Of a stretch of DNA of 64,000 nucleotides, positions 17,857-25,934 are shown one piece after another; the stretch's first letter is position 1; every line of letters starts with the position of its first letter. The position numbers and the translations under genes are program-made. The notes under the pieces were generated by a model that was not told where the DNA came from, did no database searches, and saw only the letters and a list, made by a program, of their open reading frames with translations. The stretch lies in the NCBI RefSeq assembly GCF_030717995.2, contig NZ_CP157743.1, positions 4,242,501-4,306,500 on the forward strand, read 5' to 3'. This DNA comes from Methylomarinum sp. Ch1-1 (GTDB taxonomy: Bacteria; Pseudomonadota; Gammaproteobacteria; Methylococcales; Methylomonadaceae).

Positions 17857-18585
17857 TTAAGCCAGACGTTCGATCGTATAACCTTCGTCCGTCCAACATA
17901 AGATATCGGCGCCCTGCCTCTTCCAGTCCGCCAATACAAAACGTTGCGCCGAACAACCGTCCAAATCAAAATCATGCACTGCCGGTCGATGGGTATGACC
18001 GTGAATCAGCCGCTTACACCGATAACGCCGCATCGTGTCGACAACGGTTTGCTGATTGACATCCATGATCTCCTGAGTTTTCTTGCGCTTGTGAAAATGG
18101 CTGCGAAAACGATACCAACGCGCCGCCAACAATCGCAACCATAAGGGCTTGGCCAAGACGTCGGCCATCCATTCAGTCGTTCGCGACTTGGCTCTGAATT
18201 GCTGATAAGCTATATCGTCGCTGCACAGCAAATCGCCATGCGTCAGCAAGGTCTGAACCCCGAACAAATCGATGACATGATAATCGTCCAGCAATCTCAC
18301 ACCGGTTTCCTCGGCAAACTGCCTGCCTAGCAGAAAATCGCGATTGCCCACTTGCAAATAAACCGCGGTTCCGGATGCGGTCAATTGTTTCAGTTGCTTC
18401 TTGATCGCTTTATTCGGAGGCGTGCTGTCGTCATCACCGATCCAGGCGTCAAACAAATCGCCCAGGATATATAGCGCACCAGCGCGTACCGCCCTATTCT
18501 CCAGAAAAGCTAGAAACCTGCGAGTGATAGCTTTTTTTTCCAGCGAAATATGCAGATCGGAGATAAAAATGATTTCCTGTTTCAA
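17857..18585 (-). CDS. lpxH: UDP-2,3-diacylglucosamine diphosphatase LpxH
   Basis: This 242-residue calcineurin-like phosphoesterase has the full metal-binding set: SDLHIS (D10, H12), GDLFDAWIGDD, GNRDFLLG, THGDLLCSDD and HGHTHRPAVH. LpxH hydrolyses UDP-2,3-diacylglucosamine to lipid X in lipid A synthesis at the inner membrane. It lies downstream of a cyclophilin gene on the same strand, with cysS divergent, the familiar gammaproteobacterial arrangement. Confidence 0.96.
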   Translation of the reverse strand: MKQEIIFISDLHISLEKKAITRRFLAFLENRAVRAGALYILGDLFDAWIGDDDSTPPNKAIKKQLKQLTASGTAVYLQVGNRDFLLGRQFAEETGVRLLDDYHVIDLFGVQTLLTHGDLLCSDDIAYQQFRAKSRTTEWMADVLAKPLWLRLLAARWYRFRSHFHKRKKTQEIMDVNQQTVVDTMRRYRCKRLIHGHTHRPAVHDFDLDGCSAQRFVLADWKRQGADILCWTDEGYTIERLA

Positions 18586-18701
18586 TGTATTGCTATGAAG
18601 TTATTCAGTTCCGAATTCGTAAACAGGCAGACAGTCGCCCTGAAGGAATGGCGACACCCATCGCATCTCAAGATTTGATGACGATGAGCCTCGGCGGAGT
18701 G

Positions 18702-19277
18702 TTATTCGACCACTTCGGCTTTTTCGATCACGATGTCGGTTTTCGGCACATCCTGATGCATGCCATGGTTTCCGGTCGGCACATCGGCCATTTGATCGAC
18801 CACATCCATGCCTTCAACGACCTCGGCGAAAACAGCATACCCCCAACCATTCGGCGTCGGACTGCTAAAGTCCAGGAAACTGTTGTCTTTGTAATTGATA
18901 AAAAATTGCGCGGTCGCCGAATCGGGATCCGGCGTGCGCGCCATCGCCAACGTGCCGCGCTTGTTTTTCAACCCATTATCCGCTTCATTTTTAATCGGCG
19001 CGTGTGTCTGCTTTTGTTTGAAGTCGCTATCAAAGCCGCCTCCCTGAGCCATGAAACCGGGAATCACCCGATGAAAGATAGTGCCGTCATAAAAACCATC
19101 CCTGACGTAAGTCAGAAAATTTTCCGCCGAAATCGGCGCTTTTTCGGCATTCAATTGAATAACAATCTCGCCCATGGACGTGGTTAACTTTACTTTTTCT
19201 TGGCTTTCAGACATGTTATTTTCCGTTGCAAATGAAAGAATTGGTAATATTGACAAGATCAGGAAAAACGATTTCAA
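18702..19277 (-). CDS. ppiB: Peptidyl-prolyl cis-trans isomerase, cyclophilin type
   Basis: This 191-residue protein contains a complete bacterial cyclophilin domain (about 28-190) with [37 protein letters not shown] and [18 protein letters not shown]. The sequence is closest to cytoplasmic PpiB, but the frame adds a 21-residue hydrophobic N-terminus ([16 protein letters not shown]) that looks like a signal peptide. Starting at the internal ATG (residue 22, [10 protein letters not shown]) would give a cytoplasmic protein. The localisation therefore depends on start choice. It lies between lpxH and the divergent cysS. Confidence 0.9.
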   Translation of the reverse strand: MKSFFLILSILPILSFATENNMSESQEKVKLTTSMGEIVIQLNAEKAPISAENFLTYVRDGFYDGTIFHRVIPGFMAQGGGFDSDFKQKQTHAPIKNEADNGLKNKRGTLAMARTPDPDSATAQFFINYKDNSFLDFSSPTPNGWGYAVFAEVVEGMDVVDQMADVPTGNHGMHQDVPKTDIVIEKAEVVE

Positions 19278-19409
19278 GTACAGATTCCCCTAAAAATGAT
19301 GCAAACAGCAGATTCTATTTGTTTTTTTCTTGAAAGAGAAGCCCAAAACTTGGTAAATTGGCAAGTTTTTTTACCGTTCTGGTAATGCAATCAAACTATC
19401 GTGGCGAAA

Positions 19410-20795
19410 ATGCTGAAAATATATAACACCTTAACACGAAGCAAAGAAACCTTTACACCCAGAGTGGCCGGCAAAGTTGGGATGTATGTTTGCGGCATGA
19501 CGGTTTACGATTACTGCCATATCGGCCATGCCCGCGTCATGGTGGTATTCGATACGGTCGCACGTTATTTCAGATATCTGGGCTATGATCTGACCTATGT
19601 GCGTAACGTCACCGACATAGACGACAAAATCATCCAACGCGCCAACGAAAATGGTGAAGATTTCAGCGCCCTGACCGAACGCTTCATCGACGCGATGCAT
19701 GAAGATGAACGCGCCTTGTCGGTATTGCCGCCGAATCGGGAACCGAAAGCCACGCAATCGATGGATGAAATCATCGCAATGATCGGCAAACTGATCGACA
19801 ACGACCTGGCCTATGTCGGCAGCAACGGCGATGTGTTTTATGCGGTCGCCAAATTCGAAAATTATGGCCGCCTGTCCGGTAAAAACCTTGCTGACCTTCA
19901 AGCCGGGGAACGCGTCGATGTCGACACCGCCAAACGCGATCCGCTCGACTTCGTGCTCTGGAAAACAGCCAAACCCGGCGAACCCTATTGGGACTCCCCT
20001 TGGGGACACGGCCGCCCCGGCTGGCATATCGAATGCTCGGCGATGTCGACCTGCTGCCTGGGCAACTATTTCGACATCCACGGCGGCGGCATGGATTTAC
20101 AGTTCCCGCACCATGAAAACGAAATAGCCCAATCTGAAGGCGCGACCGGCGAGAAATTCGTCAATCTATGGATGCATAACGGATTCGTCAGGGTCAACGA
20201 AGAGAAAATGTCCAAATCATTGGGCAACTTTTTCACCGTGCGCGAAGTGCTGAAACAGTATCGTCCGGAAATCATTCGCTTCTTCATCCTGTCCAGCCAC
20301 TATCGCAGTCCGCTGAATTATTCCGACGAACAACTGGACGAGGCCGGCGCCGCCCTAACCCGTCTTTATACGGCGCTGCGCGGCATCGATATCGGCGACG
20401 CTGATATCGACAAGGCCTACAAGGCCGCCTTCGAGCAAGCGATGAATGACGATTTCAACACGCCAGTCGCCATTTCGGTGTTGTTCGACCTCGCCAGAGA
20501 CTTGAACAAGTCTAAAAACAATCCCGACAAAATCCAAGCGCTGGCCGCCACATTGAAATTCCTCGGCTCCATCCTCGGCATCTTGCAGGACGATCCGGAC
20601 AACTTTCTAAAGGGCGGCGCCAATAAAGAAGGTCTGTCCGAACAGGACATCGAGCAATTAATCGAAGAGCGTGCGCAAGCCAAACAAAACAAAGACTGGG
20701 CCAAGGCCGACCAGATCCGCGACCAGTTGAAGGCGCAAGGCATCGTACTGGAAGACGCCCCCGGCGGCAAAACCACCTGGCGCCGAGAAAGCTAG
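19410..20795 (+). CDS. cysS: Cysteinyl-tRNA synthetase
   Basis: This 461-residue class I synthetase charges tRNA-Cys. It has the HIGH motif in [11 protein letters not shown], a zinc-site region ([31 protein letters not shown]) and the KMSKS loop [12 protein letters not shown], ending in the anticodon-binding DALR-type region. The ATG at 19410 ([13 protein letters not shown]) matches the family start; a GTG three codons upstream is possible. It is divergent from the cyclophilin gene. Confidence 0.98.
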   Translation: MLKIYNTLTRSKETFTPRVAGKVGMYVCGMTVYDYCHIGHARVMVVFDTVARYFRYLGYDLTYVRNVTDIDDKIIQRANENGEDFSALTERFIDAMHEDERALSVLPPNREPKATQSMDEIIAMIGKLIDNDLAYVGSNGDVFYAVAKFENYGRLSGKNLADLQAGERVDVDTAKRDPLDFVLWKTAKPGEPYWDSPWGHGRPGWHIECSAMSTCCLGNYFDIHGGGMDLQFPHHENEIAQSEGATGEKFVNLWMHNGFVRVNEEKMSKSLGNFFTVREVLKQYRPEIIRFFILSSHYRSPLNYSDEQLDEAGAALTRLYTALRGIDIGDADIDKAYKAAFEQAMNDDFNTPVAISVLFDLARDLNKSKNNPDKIQALAATLKFLGSILGILQDDPDNFLKGGANKEGLSEQDIEQLIEERAQAKQNKDWAKADQIRDQLKAQGIVLEDAPGGKTTWRRES

Positions 20796-20851
20796 CACAG
20801 GAAGCAGCCCGCATGCCGGACGAATCCAGCCGGCCACTTGTTATTTATTTA

Positions 20852-20882
20852 GTAGGCTGGGTTAGCACAGCGTTAACCCAAC
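20852..20882. repeat. GTAG-headed REP-like palindrome
   Basis: GTAG is followed by a hairpin (GCTGGGTTAG / TTAACCCAAC) in the 150-base gap between cysS and fchA. It belongs to a different sequence class from the other GTAG repeats in this window. Confidence 0.6.
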
Positions 20883-20945
20883 AGTGAAATACAGCCTGTA
20901 AACTCAATGCAGGCCTGTAGCTAATATCAACACGACCAACAGACA

Positions 20946-21575
20946 ATGAACGAAATCAAAGACAAATCGATAGCCGTTTTTCTCGACGAACTGGCCAGTA
21001 AAGCAGCGACGCCGGGCGGCGGCAGCGCCGCGGCAGTGATGGGCGCACAATCAGCCGCCTTGACCAGCATGGTCTGCAATCTGACCATCGGCAAACCGAA
21101 ATATGCCGAAGTGGAAACCGATATGCAGGCCTTATTAGATAAATCGGAAGCACTGCGGGCGAAACTGACCGAGATGATCAAGGCCGATGTCGAAGTATTC
21201 GACCAACTGATGACCTGTTATGGCTTGCCCAAGGAAAGCGATGAAGAAAAAGCCGCCAGAAGTGAGCAAATCCAAGCCGCTTTGAAGGAAGCGACGATAG
21301 TGCCGCTGGACTGCGCCAAGGCTTGCGCCGAAGCAATAAGACTCAGCCGCATCGCCGCCGATAAAGGCAATCTGGGCGTCATCAGCGATGCCGGCGTCGC
21401 CGTCATGGCCGGCTACGCAGCGCTAAAAAGCGCCGCATTGAATGTCTACATCAATGCCGGCAGCCTTAAAGATAGGGACTTCGCCGATGCCAAACTGGCT
21501 GAATTAGAATCCATCCTGCAAGGCGCCGATATCGCCAGCGAAGAGATTTATCAGCTTGTCAAAGAAAAATTGTAA
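20946..21575 (+). CDS. fchA: Methenyltetrahydrofolate cyclohydrolase FchA
   Basis: The 209-residue protein belongs to the formimidoyl-THF cyclodeaminase/cyclohydrolase family: DKSIAVFLDELASKAATPGG and GSAAAVMGAQSAALTSMVCN near the N-terminus and GNLGVISDAGVAVMAGYAA...NVYINAGSLKD toward the C-terminus are typical. In methylotrophs FchA interconverts methenyl-THF and 10-formyl-THF between MtdA and the formyl-THF ligase. It stands apart from other C1 genes here; its usual neighbour mtdA is absent from the window. No strong Shine-Dalgarno is visible. Confidence 0.92.
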   Translation: MNEIKDKSIAVFLDELASKAATPGGGSAAAVMGAQSAALTSMVCNLTIGKPKYAEVETDMQALLDKSEALRAKLTEMIKADVEVFDQLMTCYGLPKESDEEKAARSEQIQAALKEATIVPLDCAKACAEAIRLSRIAADKGNLGVISDAGVAVMAGYAALKSAALNVYINAGSLKDRDFADAKLAELESILQGADIASEEIYQLVKEKL

Positions 21576-21744
21576 CTACCTCCCATCGACAATCCAGCGG
21601 CATGGCTAGTATCTGGGCGGGGCGGGTATTTAACCCGCCCCAAACGTTTAACTTACTCTATTCACGGTTGAATCGTTCAGGACCTCGTTGACCTGCATTT
21701 CGCATAGCGACATGCGTCTACTTGCGCCGCGCCTCCGCCAAAGT

Positions 21745-22280
21745 CTGCCGTAGGAGGCCCGCCCTCGGGCCGAATGGCTCTTTTCGCGCCGAGGGCGGCG
21801 CTCCTACGCAAAGCACCGTCTTGCCTTCAGATGTGCTGAACAGCGTGAAGCGCATCAAAAACCGGTGCGCTTCCTATCGTCAGCACACCCTACCCGCACC
21901 GGTAGGGTGGATCAAGCGTAGCGGATCCACCAACGTAGGGCGGCTTCGCGAAGCAAGCCGCCAAAAACCGCCACCGGAGGCAAAATTGGTCATTGTGGTA
22001 TCCAAGCGCATTGCCTGGCGGCGAATCACCCTACAGTTGCATGCCAATATAGCCTTACCTTCGGATGTGTCGAACAGCGTGAAGCGCATCAAAAACCGGT
22101 GCGCTTCCTATCGTCAGCACACCCTACCCTACCCGCACCGGTAGGGTGGATCAAGCGTAGCGGATCCGCCAACGTAGGGCCGCGCTTGCTCCGCCAAAGT
22201 CTACCGTAGGAGGCCCGCCCTCGGGCCGAATGGCTCTTTTCGCGCCGAGGGCGGCGCTCCTACGCAAAGCACCGTCTTGC
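21745..22280. repeat. REP-rich block with internal segmental duplication
   Basis: The segment starting GTAGGAGGCCCGCCCTCGGG and ending CAAAGCACCGTCTTGCC occurs at about 21749-21823 and again at about 22206-22280. A second segment (CAGCGTGAAGCGCATCAAAA through the GCACCGGTAGGGTGGATCAA region) occurs at about 21840-21945 and 22073-22180. Between them lies a GTAG GGCGGCTTCGCGAAGC palindrome. Apparent open frames are repeat artefacts. The block ends just before the tRNA promoter. A separate hairpin at 21617-21640 (GGGCGGGT/ACCCGCCC) lies 41 bases after fchA and may act as its terminator. Confidence 0.75.
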
Positions 22281-22305
22281 CTTGAAAATAAATCGCAAAA
22301 ATTAC

Positions 22306-22334
22306 TTGACGCTCAAGGCCGTCTTCCGTATCAT
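22306..22334 (+). promoter_or_regulatory. Sigma-70 promoter of the tRNA operon
   Basis: TTGACG at 22306-22311 and TATCAT at 22329-22334 are spaced by 17 bases and followed by a GC-rich discriminator, about 60 bases before the first tRNA. Confidence 0.8.
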
Positions 22335-22392
22335 AGCGGTTCTTCGCAGGGTGACCTACTTACTTGGTTCTCCTCATATAGAAGGTTCAGAT

Positions 22393-22469
22393 CGGGGTAT
22401 AGCGCAGTTTGGTAGCGCGCCTGCTTTGGGAGCAGGATGTCGGGGGTTCGAATCCCTCTACCCCGACCA
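22393..22469 (+). tRNA. tRNA-Pro (TGG)
   Basis: A 77-base cloverleaf with CGGGGTA/TACCCCG acceptor stem, D arm GCGC..GCGC, anticodon arm CCTGC-TTTGGGA-GCAGG (anticodon TGG), T arm with GGTTCGAATCC and an encoded CCA end. It is first in a three-tRNA transcript. Confidence 0.97.
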
Positions 22470-22475
22470 AGATTT

Positions 22476-22552
22476 GCGCTTGTAGCTCAGTTGGATAGAG
22501 CATCGGCCTTCTAAGCCGAGGGTCGCAGGTTCGAATCCTGCCAAGCGTGCCA
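22476..22552 (+). tRNA. tRNA-Arg (TCT)
   Basis: A 77-base cloverleaf with acceptor GCGCTTG/CAAGCGT (one G-U pair at the end), anticodon arm TCGGC-CTTCTAA-GCCGA (anticodon TCT, reading AGA), T arm GCAGGTTCGAATCCTGC and encoded CCA. It lies six bases after tRNA-Pro. Confidence 0.97.
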
Positions 22553-22574
22553 TTCTTGCAAGATCTCATATTAT

Positions 22575-22651
22575 GGTGAGCGTAGCTCAGTTGGTAGAGC
22601 CCCGGATTGTGATTCCGGTTGTCGTGGGTTCGAGCCCCATCGTTCACCCCA
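22575..22651 (+). tRNA. tRNA-His (GTG)
   Basis: A 77-base tRNA including the extra G at position -1 (22575) opposite C73, which is diagnostic for tRNA-His. Anticodon arm CCGGA-TTGTGAT-TCCGG gives anticodon GTG. The CCA end is encoded. Last tRNA of the operon; no clear terminator follows. Confidence 0.97.
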
Positions 22652-23138
22652 TTCTTTTCAAGCCCCCTATTGCATTTGAAATCCTGCATTTGCCCGACAC
22701 TGTCGGAATCAGCCTAATTAAACACCACCCTCTTGCTCTAACCTATTTCTTTTTCAGTCAATGCAAGTAGTTTGATCCCTGAATCGGCTTAGCATATTAT
22801 TTAACCAGGCTGATCTTGATACTAACTGACACCCCAGAGTTTACCCCCTTCTTCCTTGAAAATCGCCATATCAGAGTCTTTCCTTGAGTGGAATTTATTG
22901 AAAGGCAACTCTCCCCTCTTTAAAAGGAAGATTACGCTAACTGATTGATATTCAATAAAAACCACAAGCTTTTTATGACAATTAAATTTCGTGACCAACA
23001 AAGCAGAATCTAAAAAAACAATTACCCCTACAATCCCGACTAATTCACTTGGTTTATACTTTGAGCGCGACTTGATTCGTTAAGTCAGCAAAAATACTCC
23101 TAAGCGGGTATCAAAACAATAATCAAGGAGAACTATCC
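22652..23138. other. Intergenic region before the protoglobin operon
   Basis: An AT-rich stretch of nearly 490 bases. I see no gene or repeat matching others in the window. The promoter of the protoglobin operon must lie here; no strong consensus stands out. Confidence 0.4.
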
Positions 23139-23699
23139 ATGTCACATGATTTTGACAAGTTAACTCGTTACGCTAAATCCTTCAGCGGCTTAACCCCTGA
23201 ACTGGAAAACATATTGATTGAGGTGGGAGCAGAGATTAAACCGAAATTAGCCGGCGTTACCGAGGACTTTTACCAGCATTTACTCTCCATTCCGGAAGCG
23301 AAGGATTTTCTGGAGGACCGAGTCGAATCATTGAAAAAGACGCACCGACTCTGGCTGGAAGGCTTGTTTACCGGCCCTTTCGATAAAACCTACACCGAAC
23401 AGATGTTTAAAGTCGGCGATGTCCATGTCAGGGTCAATTTACCGGTCGAATTTATGGCCGGCGCGATGACCTTGATCAACAATCGCCTGATCGAATTACT
23501 TATCGATACTTATGGTGATGACAAGGAATATTGCAAGCAAACCCAAGTTGCGATCAGCGCCATAACCGGCATGTCTCTGCTTGTTATGCAGCAGTCTTAT
23601 CAAGAGGCCAGTCTGGCGGAGGAGCTCGAAAAATTTCTGAAGATTTCAGGCATGAGCCGGGCTTTGTTCACTAATTTAGCCTCGGCCTATAAAGATTAA
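23139..23699 (+). CDS. Stand-alone protoglobin/sensor-globin domain protein
   Basis: The 186-residue protein is a single globin-sensor (protoglobin) domain. The family's proximal-histidine segment is present as KVGDVHVRVNLPVEFMAGAM (H96), preceded by THRLWLEGLFTG and followed by the G/H helices. It has no transmitter, GGDEF or methyl-accepting domain, so it must pass a heme/O2 signal through a partner. That partner is probably the Roadblock/LC7 protein 12 bases downstream. AAGGAG lies upstream of the ATG. It may bind O2, NO or CO; heme binding is inferred from the family. Confidence 0.85.
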   Translation: MSHDFDKLTRYAKSFSGLTPELENILIEVGAEIKPKLAGVTEDFYQHLLSIPEAKDFLEDRVESLKKTHRLWLEGLFTGPFDKTYTEQMFKVGDVHVRVNLPVEFMAGAMTLINNRLIELLIDTYGDDKEYCKQTQVAISAITGMSLLVMQQSYQEASLAEELEKFLKISGMSRALFTNLASAYKD

Positions 23700-23711
23700 A
23701 GGAGAATCACC

Positions 23712-24074
23712 ATGCGTTCTGATATGCTATCTTCCATCTTGACGGAGCTCAACGGCTCTTCGGCGGATATCGAAGCCAGCGGCGTTATTTCCACCGACGG
23801 TCTGATGATGGCCGCTGTCCTGCCCGCTTCGCTGGATGAAGACCGAGTCGGCGCGATGAGCGCCGCGATGTTGTCGCTGGGCGACCGAACCGCGCAAGAA
23901 CTGGCCCGCGGCGACCTGGAACAAGTATTGATTAAAGGCGAGAAAGGCTACGTCCTGATGACTTATGCCGGCAATGAAGCGGTATTGACGGTCTTGGCCA
24001 AACCCAACGCCAAATTAGGCCTGATCTTCTTGGATGTTAAAAGAGCCGCCGCCAATATTTCCGAATTGCTGTAA
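23712..24074 (+). CDS. Roadblock/LC7 domain protein
   Basis: This 120-residue protein is one Roadblock/LC7 domain: IEASGVISTDGLMMAAVLP, then a central helix (DEDRVGAMSAAMLSLGDRTAQELA) and the strand pair VLIKGEKGYVLMTYAGNEAVLTVLA. Such proteins (for example MglB) act as dimers that regulate small Ras-like GTPases. A strong AAAGGAG site precedes the start and the gene follows the protoglobin closely, so they are cotranscribed. No MglA-type GTPase is in the window. Confidence 0.88.
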   Translation: MRSDMLSSILTELNGSSADIEASGVISTDGLMMAAVLPASLDEDRVGAMSAAMLSLGDRTAQELARGDLEQVLIKGEKGYVLMTYAGNEAVLTVLAKPNAKLGLIFLDVKRAAANISELL

Positions 24075-24133
24075 AGGCATATTGCCTTTAAAGATCAAAA
24101 CCCTCAGATAATCAGGATTGTTTTGCAACGACA

Positions 24134-24168
24134 GGGAGCGGCTTTAGCCTAAGTTAGGCATCGCTCCC
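24134..24168 (+). terminator. Terminator after the protoglobin-Roadblock operon
   Basis: GGGAGCG and CGCTCCC pair around a 21-base loop, followed closely by a run of five T. It lies about 60 bases after the Roadblock stop codon and before the convergent prepilin gene. Confidence 0.7.
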
Positions 24169-24185
24169 ACACTTTTTGAGCCCCC

Positions 24186-24902
24186 TCACAACTGATCACA
24201 AGGAATATTGCCGCTCGCATAGGGATCGGGATTTTTCAAATATAACACCCTGTCATCGTTGCGATCATTCGCTTCTGGAAGAGAGTTAACGCTGCTATCG
24301 TATTCGATATGGGTATCAATGGCGGCATCACCTAATGCTAGTCCAGCGCCCGGACCCGCCGAAACCAAACGAGCATAATCAAAATTTGGCGCGTATCCAT
24401 TGCTGCTATCCAAAGGAATTTGCAAAACAATAGGCCTGCGCCAAGCATCCATAACCTGTTGCTCTCCAACGCTAATGACTTGATGTACAAAACCACTGTT
24501 ATCGGCCATATCATTAGCAAAACTACTGTCCAACCCAGCCGTCACTAAAGCTCCACCGGCTGCCAAATAAGGACCACGCCAACCCACGCCGGTTTTTGGG
24601 TTGAAACTATTAAACCCGGCGGGCTGTGTAAATAAATAACGCAAATTGATTGTTGTTAAGTCGTTTTTAGTATTTTGAGGATAAAACCCCAAGGTATCGC
24701 CATAAAACCCAGGACCGGCAGCACCGCCCATGATCGCCTGCTTGACCGCCTGCATCGTCGCATCGGTCGCCTGACACATCGCCATCCGCCCGGCGCCGCC
24801 GACATAAGGAATCGCCAAACCGGCCACCGCAATCAAGATCAATAACACCACGGTCAATTCCAGCAAGGTCATGCCCGTCTGCATGCCATATTTGCCATTC
24901 AT
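24186..24902 (-). CDS. GspG-like type IV prepilin/pseudopilin
   Basis: The 238-residue protein has a class III prepilin signal: a short leader ending in G, then MTLLELTVVLLILIAVAGLA with the E5-equivalent glutamate. Downstream, GWRGPYLAAGG and DAWRRPIVL correspond to the conserved DxWG-type region of major pseudopilins, and the C-terminus has two of its few cysteines. It would be processed by a prepilin peptidase (none in the window) and assembled by the PilB/PilC-like machine at 30-36 kb. It is convergent with the protoglobin operon and downstream of a MNT/HEPN pair on the same strand. Confidence 0.85.
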   Translation of the reverse strand: MNGKYGMQTGMTLLELTVVLLILIAVAGLAIPYVGGAGRMAMCQATDATMQAVKQAIMGGAAGPGFYGDTLGFYPQNTKNDLTTINLRYLFTQPAGFNSFNPKTGVGWRGPYLAAGGALVTAGLDSSFANDMADNSGFVHQVISVGEQQVMDAWRRPIVLQIPLDSSNGYAPNFDYARLVSAGPGAGLALGDAAIDTHIEYDSSVNSLPEANDRNDDRVLYLKNPDPYASGNIPCDQL

Positions 24903-24947
24903 AGTATTTTTTCCAAATTCATCTTCAATAAAAAGGGGGATAGATTT

Positions 24948-25262
24948 TTAATTAGACTTTTTCTTTTGGTAAAAAACCCGTCCTGCTCTGGCAATATGTT
25001 CTTCTAAATCAGGCGACTGCAAATGATCAAAAATCGAGACATCGAATAGATAAGGCGTATTCAGGTCGTCCAATGCTAATTTAATGGATGATAGCGTGGC
25101 TTCCGTAAGATTTTCACCGATCAACGTCAAATCAATATCAGAACCTTTGCGAAAACTTCCTTTGGCGCGAGAACCGTAAATGATGACCCGATCAACCTTC
25201 GGATAGCTCTCAAAAACCGCTAAAATGCGTTTAAATGTAGCTTGATCTAGGCCAAATCTCAT
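24948..25262 (-). CDS. MNT-type nucleotidyltransferase, antitoxin of a HEPN/MNT pair
   Basis: This 104-residue minimal nucleotidyltransferase has the complete active-site pattern GSRAKGSFRKGSDIDL (GS-x10-DxD) plus a third acidic residue in FDVSIF. In MntA/HepT-type systems the MNT protein adds AMP to a tyrosine in the HEPN toxin and so neutralises it. The start overlaps the stop of the upstream HEPN gene (ATGA), indicating coupled translation. The pair is inserted between two prepilin genes on the same strand. Confidence 0.88.
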   Translation of the reverse strand: MRFGLDQATFKRILAVFESYPKVDRVIIYGSRAKGSFRKGSDIDLTLIGENLTEATLSSIKLALDDLNTPYLFDVSIFDHLQSPDLEEHIARAGRVFYQKKKSN

Positions 25263-25663
25263 AATAGGGTCTTCATTTTTTCATAAAAATTGGAGAAACA
25301 GTAAAAATAAGGCCCAGACACTTTTTTATACTCCTGCTCCAGTATACTTTCTTGATAGGTATGCACCGTTCTATTCCTGCTTTCAATCATATCCATCCAA
25401 GCTTGGCCGTTTTCCAGTAAATCAATATTGAAAGCACCTCGGGTTGCACTTCTGGAACCAGTGATATTTTGATACCCCTCATATTCTAGAAAATCCTTCA
25501 TCACTTTCCATGCCAGTTCATGAGTAAACTCAAAACGCTGGATAATTCCCTCTTTGATAATCGCATCCGCATTATCATCATAAGTCTCGACCGCTTGTTT
25601 AAGCTGTAAAAAGGCCTTTTCAAAATTTGAAAAACGCTGTTTCCAGCGAACATCTTGTTCCAT
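25259..25663 (-). CDS. HEPN-fold protein (HI0074 type), toxin of a HEPN/MNT pair
   Basis: About 134 residues, HI0074-type 'nucleotidyltransferase substrate-binding' family: FEKAFLQLKQAVETY, IIQRFEFTHELAWKVMKDFL and ESRNRTVHTYQESI. The last contains the R-x4-H-x-Y signature seen in HepT toxins, where the tyrosine is the site modified by the MNT partner. The start at 25663 is preferred over an ATG five codons upstream because the upstream ATG lacks properly spaced Shine-Dalgarno sequence. HEPN proteins of this kind are RNases when unmodified (family knowledge). Confidence 0.85.
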   Translation of the reverse strand: MEQDVRWKQRFSNFEKAFLQLKQAVETYDDNADAIIKEGIIQRFEFTHELAWKVMKDFLEYEGYQNITGSRSATRGAFNIDLLENGQAWMDMIESRNRTVHTYQESILEQEYKKVSGPYFYCFSNFYEKMKTLL

Positions 25664-25934
25664 CTCTATCCATCCCACTGATTTTTAGTTTCAATTTTTC
25701 TACATAACCCTTTTTTTAATACAGGATCGCACCGAAACCCATCGACCAAGCCAACCACAGACTTGTTAACCGCCGAGTCACGAAGGCACAGAGATTTCAT
25801 CAATTTGCGCCTCGGTGCCCCCCATTTCGTTTCGTCGCCAACCGCATCCATTTTTCGTAAGATTGGTAGAGCAAAACGAAACCCATCATTTGTCCGGCAC
25901 AATCTTGTATCAGGTTGATGGATTTTACCCTTTA

